DNA of 12,600 bases from positions 1-12,600 of the forward strand of contig JAPKAW010000035.1 of the NCBI GenBank assembly GCA_028825055.1, read 5' to 3'. The notes under the pieces were generated by a model, which was not told the origin of the DNA, made no database searches, and saw only the letters and a list, made by a program, of their open reading frames with translations. This document shows, piece by piece, positions 7,357-12,600 of this stretch. The DNA comes from Flavobacteriales bacterium (GTDB lineage: Bacteria > Bacteroidota > Bacteroidia > Flavobacteriales_D > Sanyastnellaceae). Numbering within the stretch: position 1 is the first letter of the stretch; every line of letters starts with the position of its first letter. A program made the position numbers and the translations under genes.

Positions 7357-10300
7357 CGGTTCTCGTCTGTCAGTGTTTCACAATGGTAATCGACTCGAAT
7401 ACGTTCTGTTGGCGCCCTTCCGCGGCCGCCGCCTTCCTGGCCGCTTTGATCCAATTTCATAGCTTGCATCAACCGGGCTCTTTCTGCGCGCATCCACTCC
7501 CGCTTTGCCGCATCGTCCTCCAAATCAAAGTACTTGACGCCATCGACAAAGGTCTGTTCGGCTTGAGCATAAACGCTCAATGGGTGGTCACTCCAAACCA
7601 CAACGTCGGCATCCTTGCCAACGGCTAGCGATCCCACCCGGTGATCAACCCGCAACAATTTAGCGGGGTTTAAGGTGACAAACTTCAGTGCCTCTTCCTC
7701 TGAGACTCCGCCATACTTAACGGCTTTGGCTGCTTCTTGATTCAGTCGGCGCGCCATTTCAGCATCGTCCGAATTGAATGCCGTCACGATGCCCTGACCG
7801 TGCAAGACCGCTCCATTGTAAGGGATGGCGTCTTTGACTTCATACTTGTAGGCCCACCAATCGCTAAAGCTGGAAGCTCCCGCACCGTGCGCCGCCATTT
7901 TATCTGCCACTTTGTAGCCCTCTAGAATGTGCGTGAACGTATTCATTGTAAAGCCCATGGAATCCGCAACGTGCATCAGCATGTTGATCTCATCTTGCCG
8001 GTAACTATGGCACGTCACAAAACGCTCGCTATTGAGAATCTGACTCAGCGTTTCCAATTCCAAATCACGGCGTGGCGCAGCAGGAAGCGTGTTGTTCCTC
8101 TTCGCCTTACGGTTGGCCGTTCGCAGCATTTGTGCGTGGTCTTTCCATGTTTGCTCATACTCCCGAGCACGAATGAAATGGTCATAATACACTTGCTCTA
8201 CACCCATGCGGGTCTGCGGAAAACGCGAACGGTAATCGTTGCCCCAATTGCTTTGCTTGACATTTTCACCAAGGGCAAACTTGATAAACGGAGGCGCGGC
8301 ATCAAATATCATCGCTTGAGGAGAAGCGCCCCAGCGAAATTTGATGATCGCACTTTGACCCCCGATTGGATTGGCAGAACCGTGTAAGATCTGGGCAGAC
8401 GTGACACCTCCAGCAAGCTGACGGTAGATATTCACGTCCTCACTGTTGACACATGTTTCGATGCTCACCTCAGCGCTACTCGCTTGCGTCCCTTCGTTGA
8501 TTCCGCGGGTGGCCGCGATGTGCGTATGCTCATCGATGATGCCCGGAGTCACATGCTTCCCTCGGCCGTCCACCAATTCATACGTCGGAATTTGGCTTCC
8601 AAACACATCCTCTGCGATCAAGTCCTTACCAATGGCGAGAATTTTACCATCCTGCAAGATGACATCTGCTTGTTCGATTCGACCTTCCGATTCACATGTC
8701 CAAACAGTAGCGCCTTGAATCCATGTGGTCTTCGCTTGAGGCCGTTCCGCGTTGCCATAGGCTGTGAATGGCCAGATTATTTCTCCGATCCCGGGACCTG
8801 CCTCTGCCGATTTATCGTTCTGCAATGGGACCTCTTCAGCGGCCTTCGCCTCTTGGCGGATGGCGCTCCATTCAAACCATGTGCCGTCACTGCGCTGTCC
8901 TTTCCCTTCCCAAATTCGGCTATCCATCCAGACGTTACCAGAAGCCCGCCACCAGCCGTTCAAGTCCAAAGTATCCAAGGTGAACTCAAATCCGATCGTC
9001 CGGCCATCCAATTCCATTCCCAATTTGAATTCCGTGGAATCGAGAAGGAAATGCGCTTTGGGTTTCTCTGCAGAACCTTTGACCTCCATCCGCCAAACCT
9101 GTTCATCCAATGTGACATCATACATGCCGCGGATGTCTACGATGTCGCGGTTCTGGTAAATCTGTTGCTCGCCTTGTACCCAATGTTCATACAGAACGGT
9201 CGACGAATCAAAAAGGGGACCGTCCGTGATCAGCATGTTCGCTTCAAATCCTGGTTTAATCCGACCGACTCTATTTTCGGCACCGACCATGGCGGCCGGC
9301 ACTTCGGTCAAGGCGGCCAAGGCGGCATCGGCAGGCAATCCTTGTTGGATGCATTTACGCACCGCAGACCACGTCGATTCGACATCATTCAAACCATCGG
9401 TGGTAAACGCAAATCGAATGCCCGCCATATGAACACGGGCAGCGTTGGACGGAGCCAATTCCCAATGCTTTAATTCATCCAATCCAATAAGCCGACTCAA
9501 ATACGGGTCGCTCACATCAAAAGGCGTGGGGAAATCCAAGGAAAGCACCAAATCAGAACCGGTTGCCTGCACCTCTTCCAAACGCTGATACGTGTCGTTT
9601 CCCGCAAACATGATGTAGGGAGCCTTCATCTCGACAACGTCCGCGACCGCCGAAGCCCGCAAGATGTCTTGCCATCCACCGGCATGAAAAAACACAGGCA
9701 GATCGCGTTGGCCATTGAATGCCTCTAAGGACAAGTTAGTCTCCAAGCGTTCATTCAATCGGCTGGCATCGGCATACCATGTAGCATCAAAATGTGTTTG
9801 CTTGAGTAAGGCCGTTGCTCCCATGAGCGAACGCGGGTAATCCTGAGAAGATGAGCCTTTTCGAAAACTATAATGCGCGGAAGCATCGGGGATGAGCAGC
9901 GCACGTCGGGGATCTTCGGACAAAACGGCTAACGCACCCGTTCCGCGGACAATGCCATCCTGAACATGCGATAGAACCGTTCCAAATCCAGCCTTTAAAT
10001 ACGCCTCTCTTTTCTTTTCAGCCCCGGCCATCGTGGGGTCTAACAATGCCGCTGCACGGGTCTCAGGGCGAATGGCCTCATTCCATCCATAAGCGCCTTT
10101 TTTATCGCTTAGGTCTTGCGGCCCCCGCGAGTAGCGTTCCTCTTGAGCCGAAGGCATTCCCCAGCGTGAACTCAGCTCTACAAAAGATGGATACACATGA
10201 AAACCGGTCAAATCTTCGCGAACTGCTGGGCCGGTCACTTGCAGCGTAGCTGTGGGACCCACCGTTTCGATGCGACCTTTAAAAACAACCACAGAAGCGT

Positions 10301-10487
10301 CTTCCAAAACCTCTCCGGACTGCGCATGTACAATTGCGTGATCGAAAACAGTGCGCACTAACGCCTTGTCTACAACACCATTTACAGGGAATGTCTCTTG
10401 CGCGGTCACTGTTAATGCCGCCAATACGACAAAGCACAGACTCCATGTTATGCCTCGGACCACCCGAAATCGTTTGGGATTGTTCAT
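7353..10487 (-). CDS. Secreted tandem amidohydrolase (two modules, second one catalytically complete)
   Basis: This is a 1044-residue exported protein. The ATG at 10487 is preferred over a longer TTG-started frame (10514): it directly precedes a good signal peptide (NNPKRFRVVRG, then a hydrophobic run ending TVTA before QE, about residues 1-29), and a promoter box lies inside the longer version. Module 1 (about 40-440) has the amidohydrolase fold but reads FHVYPSFVELSSRWG (96-110) where HxH should be; His268 and Asp364 remain. A beta-rich linker (about 450-545, DIRGMYDVTL ... GTWFEWSA) follows. Module 2 (about 580-1000) has D-E-H654-T-H656, strand-5 His827 (TCHSYRQDE), strand-6 His853 (THILEGYK) and Asp907 (FNSDDAE), so it is probably an active metal-dependent hydrolase. 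The family end GSLAVGKDADVVVW is present. Likely a periplasmic or secreted peptide/cyclic-amide hydrolase; the substrate is not readable. First gene of a two-gene operon. Confidence 0.9.
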   Translation of the reverse strand: MNNPKRFRVVRGITWSLCFVVLAALTVTAQETFPVNGVVDKALVRTVFDHAIVHAQSGEVLEDASVVVFKGRIETVGPTATLQVTGPAVREDLTGFHVYPSFVELSSRWGMPSAQEERYSRGPQDLSDKKGAYGWNEAIRPETRAAALLDPTMAGAEKKREAYLKAGFGTVLSHVQDGIVRGTGALAVLSEDPRRALLIPDASAHYSFRKGSSSQDYPRSLMGATALLKQTHFDATWYADASRLNERLETNLSLEAFNGQRDLPVFFHAGGWQDILRASAVADVVEMKAPYIMFAGNDTYQRLEEVQATGSDLVLSLDFPTPFDVSDPYLSRLIGLDELKHWELAPSNAARVHMAGIRFAFTTDGLNDVESTWSAVRKCIQQGLPADAALAALTEVPAAMVGAENRVGRIKPGFEANMLITDGPLFDSSTVLYEHWVQGEQQIYQNRDIVDIRGMYDVTLDEQVWRMEVKGSAEKPKAHFLLDSTEFKLGMELDGRTIGFEFTLDTLDLNGWWRASGNVWMDSRIWEGKGQRSDGTWFEWSAIRQEAKAAEEVPLQNDKSAEAGPGIGEIIWPFTAYGNAERPQAKTTWIQGATVWTCESEGRIEQADVILQDGKILAIGKDLIAEDVFGSQIPTYELVDGRGKHVTPGIIDEHTHIAATRGINEGTQASSAEVSIETCVNSEDVNIYRQLAGGVTSAQILHGSANPIGGQSAIIKFRWGASPQAMIFDAAPPFIKFALGENVKQSNWGNDYRSRFPQTRMGVEQVYYDHFIRAREYEQTWKDHAQMLRTANRKAKRNNTLPAAPRRDLELETLSQILNSERFVTCHSYRQDEINMLMHVADSMGFTMNTFTHILEGYKVADKMAAHGAGASSFSDWWAYKYEVKDAIPYNGAVLHGQGIVTAFNSDDAEMARRLNQEAAKAVKYGGVSEEEALKFVTLNPAKLLRVDHRVGSLAVGKDADVVVWSDHPLSVYAQAEQTFVDGVKYFDLEDDAAKREWMRAERARLMQAMKLDQSGQEGGGRGRAPTERIRVDYHCETLTDENR

Positions 10488-10498
10488 TTGGAATGATT

Positions 10499-10529
10499 CA
10501 AAAAGAAATGGCAAGTTAAGCGGTGCAAA
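10499..10529 (-). promoter_or_regulatory. Candidate promoter for the amidohydrolase operon (TTTG-N19-TCTTTTTG)
   Basis: On the minus strand, TTTG (10529-10526) is followed after 19 nt by TCTTTTTG (10506-10499), one mismatch from TAnnTTTG, at the spacing usual for Bacteroidota sigma-A promoters. It lies 11 nt before the ATG at 10487, which supports that start over the upstream TTG. Its -33 element is one base from the divergent box of the NFU gene. Confidence 0.5.
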
Positions 10530-10530
10530 C

Positions 10531-10538
10531 TACCTTTG
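10531..10538 (+). promoter_or_regulatory. Bacteroidota -7 promoter box (TACCTTTG) for the NFU gene
   Basis: TACCTTTG matches TAnnTTTG exactly and is separated from the ATG at 10543 by only CCAC. The same octamer stands before aspS, and the same 4-nt spacing to the start codon is seen at the carboxylase gene. No good -33 TTG is visible at the normal distance. It implies a leaderless or near-leaderless transcript. Confidence 0.5.
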
Positions 10539-10542
10539 CCAC

Positions 10543-11187
10543 ATGGCTATTCCAACAAGTGTTTACGCAGAAATGACGCCGAATCCGGCCGTCATGAAAT
10601 TTGTCGCTGATCGGCTTTTGATTGAAGGCGGATATCAGGCCGAGTTGCGCTCACAAAATGAAGCGGCTTTGTGTTCGCCTCTCGCTGAAGAATTGTTCAA
10701 CTTTCCTTTTGTAACCGGCATCTTCATCAGTGGACACTTTGTTTCAGTGACCAAAGACGAGAGCTTGGGCTGGGAAATGATCGTTCAACAATTGCGTGAA
10801 TACATCCGTGAGTGGCTCATGGAAAACCCAGTTGCCATTGACACCAAGGCCTTCGAAAAGGTCATGGAACAATTGGCTCAACCCGATCTACAAGCCGCCA
10901 ACCCTTCGGCTTCTAGTAATGTTGCTTTTTTGGATGAATCCGAAATGTCGCCAAGCGAGTACGACGATGAAATCAAGGATCTTTTGGATGAATTCGTTCG
11001 TCCAGCGGTAGAACAAGACGGTGGCGCAATTGATTTCAAAGCATTCAAAGAAGGCAAGGTCTATGTTCACATGCGAGGCGCCTGCAGCGGCTGTCCTTCG
11101 AGTATGCAAACCTTGAAAGGGGGCATCGAGCAATTGCTCACGTCAAAAATCGACGCTGTCGAAGAGGTTGTTGCTCTCGGAGTTTAA
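10543..11187 (+). CDS. NFU-type iron-sulfur cluster scaffold/carrier (NifU-like C-terminal domain)
   Basis: This 214-residue protein carries Fe-S clusters to client apoproteins in the cytoplasm. An Nfu N-terminal domain (about residues 5-90: VYAEMTPNPAVMKFVAD, ELFNFPFVTGIFISGHFVSV, WEMIVQQLREYI) is joined by an acidic linker to the NifU C-terminal domain (about 142-210: FVRPAVEQDGGAIDF), with the cluster-binding C181-S-G-C184 in RGACSGCPSSMQTLKGGIEQLL. The frame is open further upstream to about 10351, but that stretch is antisense to the amidohydrolase gene and resembles nothing; MAIPTSVYAEMTPNP is the start expected for this family and it follows a promoter box. It lacks the A-type N-terminal domain of E. 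coli NfuA, so the symbol nfuA is not given. It converges on the repressor gene, 16 bp away. Confidence 0.92.
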   Translation: MAIPTSVYAEMTPNPAVMKFVADRLLIEGGYQAELRSQNEAALCSPLAEELFNFPFVTGIFISGHFVSVTKDESLGWEMIVQQLREYIREWLMENPVAIDTKAFEKVMEQLAQPDLQAANPSASSNVAFLDESEMSPSEYDDEIKDLLDEFVRPAVEQDGGAIDFKAFKEGKVYVHMRGACSGCPSSMQTLKGGIEQLLTSKIDAVEEVVALGV

Positions 11188-11203
11188 GCGAGAAGACAAG
11201 CCT

Positions 11204-12010
11204 TCAAGTGTTCGAGACCCCTCCTTTCATGGAGCTGATCTCCTGACGCATCGCATCGAGGGTTCCTTGAATCCGTTCCATTCCAGAAAATGCCGGCGTT
11301 GGCCAATCAAAAGCGAGGTAAGCCTGAGCGCGCCACACTTCTGAAATCTCGTCGGGTTGAACCGTATATGGGGGGTAATCTGGATTGTCCGAAATCATCC
11401 GGAAATCCTCATGATCCGTATCCAATCGATTTTCGATGCGTTTGAAAACAATTCCATCGTTGCGCGTAACCACGATATACGGTCGCATGCCCCCCGAATG
11501 GTTCCAGTCCGGTTCGAACGAAGCCAAAATATAACTCCCGCTTGGGATTGGCAACATGCTGTCCCCCTCTATTTGAAACAACCGATACGTTCGATACGGG
11601 GACACTTCGGGGATGGGTAAATCAAATGTCGGAAGGGTTTGCACAAAGTCCGGATCGCCGTAGCCCTCCAAATAGCCCGCCGCCGCTCGAACCGGAACCA
11701 CAGCAACATGCTCCTCGTTCGTTTCGTGGTTCACCGGGACGGTAAGAACCCGTAAGCGATTCCCTTTGATTCGGTTTTCCTGAACTTCCTTGGCATTCAC
11801 CCCGCGCATCATGGCGTCCGTGGACACCCCTAACAAATCGGCCATTGCCAGAACATTTGCCAACCGAGGCTCAGATCGACCCTCCTCATAGGCGCCTAAG
11901 GCAGCACGCTTGATTCCCATACGGTCCGCCAACTCTTGCTGCGTCCAGCCCTTTGCTTTGCGCAAGGATTTGAGGTTCTTAGCAAACAAAGGAAGCGAAG
12001 TGTTGGACAT
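11204..12010 (-). CDS. XRE-family repressor with S24 (LexA/CI-like) peptidase domain
   Basis: This 268-residue transcriptional regulator has an N-terminal helix-turn-helix (about 7-62; TQQELADRMGIKRAALGAYEEGRSEP at 23-48) and a C-terminal S24 domain. The Ser-Lys dyad is visible: Ser151 in EGDSMLPI and Lys190 in DGIVFKRI. An Ala111-Gly112 pair in PVRAAAGYLEGYG lies at the position of the LexA/CI/UmuD self-cleavage site, so RecA-stimulated or stress-triggered autocleavage is plausible (inference). The start is firm: TAG stands in frame two codons before AAA ATG, and the region before ATG is A-rich. The upstream 93-bp gap holds a -7 box and TTTTGC direct repeats suited to autorepression. It is divergent from a dockerin-like gene. 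No integrase or other phage gene is visible, so a chromosomal regulator is favoured over a prophage repressor. Confidence 0.92.
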   Translation of the reverse strand: MSNTSLPLFAKNLKSLRKAKGWTQQELADRMGIKRAALGAYEEGRSEPRLANVLAMADLLGVSTDAMMRGVNAKEVQENRIKGNRLRVLTVPVNHETNEEHVAVVPVRAAAGYLEGYGDPDFVQTLPTFDLPIPEVSPYRTYRLFQIEGDSMLPIPSGSYILASFEPDWNHSGGMRPYIVVTRNDGIVFKRIENRLDTDHEDFRMISDNPDYPPYTVQPDEISEVWRAQAYLAFDWPTPAFSGMERIQGTLDAMRQEISSMKGGVSNT

Positions 12011-12012
12011 TT

Positions 12013-12028
12013 TTTTGCGCTATTTTGC
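12013..12028. promoter_or_regulatory. Candidate operator: TTTTGC direct repeats in the repressor leader
   Basis: TTTTGC occurs at 12013-12018 and 12023-12028, exactly 10 bp (one helical turn) apart, between the repressor's -7 box and its ATG. A third element, GCAAA (12045-12049), is in inverse orientation beyond the box. The longer word TTTTGCTAT (12023-12031) is repeated at 12537-12545 before the next start codon. The position suits repression of the repressor gene by its own product; binding is an inference. Confidence 0.4.
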
Positions 12029-12031
12029 TAT

Positions 12032-12039
12032 CAAATGTA
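12032..12039 (-). promoter_or_regulatory. Bacteroidota -7 promoter box (TACATTTG) for the repressor gene
   Basis: On the minus strand TACATTTG matches TAnnTTTG exactly and ends 21 nt before the ATG at 12010. The predicted start of transcription falls within the TTTTGC repeats at 12013-12028. A convincing -33 element at 17-23 nt was not found. Confidence 0.5.
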
Positions 12040-12064
12040 GTAATGCAAACGAAAAGATACCTAA

Positions 12065-12079
12065 ATAAATCTGATTTAT
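12065..12079. repeat. 15-bp perfect odd palindrome (ATAAATC-T-GATTTAT)
   Basis: ATAAATC (12065-12071) and GATTTAT (12073-12079) are perfect inverted repeats around a single T. The site lies in the divergent region between the repressor and the dockerin-like gene, 24 bp before the latter's ATG. It could be a protein-binding site controlling that gene; the AT-rich arms are too weak to suggest an RNA hairpin of note. Confidence 0.4.
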
Positions 12080-12103
12080 ATTCATTGGGCCAAATTGCCT
12101 TTG

Positions 12104-12508
12104 ATGCCGCGCTCATTTCTCGCCTCATACGTTCTGTTTATACTTGCTGGACCAGCCACCGGCCTGATTGAAGTAAACGGAGTGCTCTACCTAACGGCCG
12201 AAAGCCCCCAAACCATCAATCTCACAGGGCTAGAAGCCAAGAGATTGCCCGTAGACGTCAGCGTTCACTTTACCGCCGAAACCACTTGCAGCGCGGTGTT
12301 TGAAAACGCTTTTATTGCTCCAATTTCATGCTATTTCCTTACCGATTTGAGCGGAAATGGCCTCACCGAAGTACAAGACGTGCTTCTTCTGCTGGCTGAC
12401 TTTGGTTGTTTAGAGGAGTGCACGGGTGACGTAACAGGCGATGGAGCGAGCACAATAGAGGATGTTTTAGCGATTCTTTCCGCTTTTGGACAACCCTGTA
12501 TGCTATAA
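12104..12508 (+). CDS. Small secreted protein with two dockerin-like calcium-binding repeats
   Basis: This 134-residue exported protein is not assigned to a named family. A signal peptide (about 1-20, FLASYVLFILAGPATG) is followed by a short domain (about 21-78) with two Cys (C62, C76), then two dockerin type I-like repeats. Loop 1 is DLSGNGLTEVQD (D81, S83, N85, D92) followed by VLLLLADFG; loop 2 is DVTGDGASTIED (D109, T111, D113, D120) followed by VLAILSAFG. Each matches the 12-residue EF-hand-like calcium loop plus F-helix pattern. C102, C106 and C132 bracket the repeats and may form disulfides. The ATG at 12104 is taken, because an earlier TTG (12095) adds only three residues. It is divergent from the XRE-S24 repressor gene. 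Such repeats could bind calcium or a partner protein; no cohesin is visible here. Confidence 0.75.
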   Translation: MPRSFLASYVLFILAGPATGLIEVNGVLYLTAESPQTINLTGLEAKRLPVDVSVHFTAETTCSAVFENAFIAPISCYFLTDLSGNGLTEVQDVLLLLADFGCLEECTGDVTGDGASTIEDVLAILSAFGQPCML

Positions 12509-12537
12509 ATTTTAGTCTAATTGCTATTTATCATGGT

Positions 12538-12558
12538 TTTGCTATGTATTTTAGCAAA
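12538..12558. promoter_or_regulatory. Candidate operator: perfect inverted repeat TTTGCTA-N7-TAGCAAA
   Basis: TTTGCTA (12538-12544) and TAGCAAA (12552-12558) are perfect 7-bp inverted repeats with a 7-bp spacer. They end 5 bp before the ATG at 12564. A -7-like TATTTTAG (12548-12555, two mismatches to TAnnTTTG) overlaps the right arm, and a TTG (12521-12523) lies upstream, so a bound protein would cover the promoter. The word TTTTGCTAT is shared with the repressor's own leader. Confidence 0.45.
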
Positions 12559-12563
12559 TCCCG

Positions 12564-12600
12564 ATGAAAACAAATCCAACATCCCCTCAACGGGCTATTC
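12564..12600 (+). CDS. Start of a possible gene, cut by the window end
   Basis: An ATG at 12564 opens a frame (MKTNPTSPQRAI) that stays open to the end of the window. It is placed 5 bp after the TTTGCTA/TAGCAAA inverted repeat and a promoter-like sequence, which is the main reason for calling it. Twelve codons are too few to name a product. If the repeat is the operator of the nearby XRE-S24 repressor, this gene would be a target of it. Confidence 0.35.
   Translation, partial: MKTNPTSPQRAI

Noticed and set aside
8484..9473. 329-codon plus-strand open frame
   Set aside because: Antisense shadow of the tandem amidohydrolase gene; no domain or signal seen.
10488..10514. Longer start (TTG at 10514) for the tandem amidohydrolase
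   Set aside because: It adds nine residues before a good signal peptide, starts with TTG, and contains the likely -7 promoter box; ATG at 10487 fits better.
10351..10542. 64-residue N-terminal extension of the NFU protein
   Set aside because: It is antisense to the amidohydrolase N-terminus, resembles no Nfu sequence, and the family start MAIPTSVYAEMTPNP plus a promoter box lie at 10531-10545.
1..12600. tRNA or rRNA genes, insertion sequences, CRISPR arrays
   Set aside because: No cloverleaf-like, rRNA-like, transposase or repeat-spacer pattern was seen on either strand by eye; a dedicated scan was not possible.

Overview
The window looks like a compact stretch of chromosome from a member of the Bacteroidota, probably a marine or aquatic flavobacterium-like lineage of intermediate GC content. 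Supporting signs are several TAnnTTTG promoter boxes, few Shine-Dalgarno sequences, a bacilliredoxin, an exported thioredoxin-like protein of the CNTCPFV...GCSIK type, a pair of exported amidohydrolases with a type often seen in this phylum, and a small exported protein with dockerin-like repeats. The taxonomy is an inference from gene content and promoter style, not from a marker-gene comparison.

Layout. Positions 1-111 (+) are the last codons of queA (tRNA queuosine synthesis). Positions 192-857 (+) encode an exported thioredoxin-like protein, which converges, with only 6 bp between, on a biotin-dependent acyl-CoA carboxylase beta subunit (864-2405, -). A 141-bp divergent promoter region then leads into a tight three-gene operon (+): aspS (2547-4310), a BrxA/BrxB-family bacilliredoxin (4320-4730) and trpS (4740-5711), with 9-nt gaps at both junctions. 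Positions 5712-6036 hold no intact gene, but contain an orphan coding-like C-terminal tail. Positions 6037-10487 (-) form a two-gene operon of secreted amidohydrolases whose frames overlap as ATGA. The upstream gene holds two amidohydrolase modules and the downstream gene holds one, and only one of the three modules keeps the HxH metal motif.

Across a 55-bp divergent promoter region follows an NFU-type iron-sulfur scaffold gene (10543-11187, +). It converges at 16 bp on a LexA/CI-like XRE-S24 repressor (11204-12010, -). Divergent from the repressor is a small secreted dockerin-like protein (12104-12508, +), and the first codons of another possible gene begin at 12564.

How the genes relate. 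Most are housekeeping: translation, tRNA modification, Fe-S assembly, thiol redox and acyl-CoA carboxylation. The most suggestive accessory region is the right end (about 12000-12600). There a self-cleavable-type repressor has TTTTGC direct repeats next to its own promoter, and the same 9-mer TTTTGCTAT recurs in a perfect 7-7-7 inverted repeat just before the next start codon. This suggests a small damage- or stress-responsive regulon that continues beyond the window. No RNA genes, insertion sequences, CRISPR arrays or convincing intrinsic terminators were seen.
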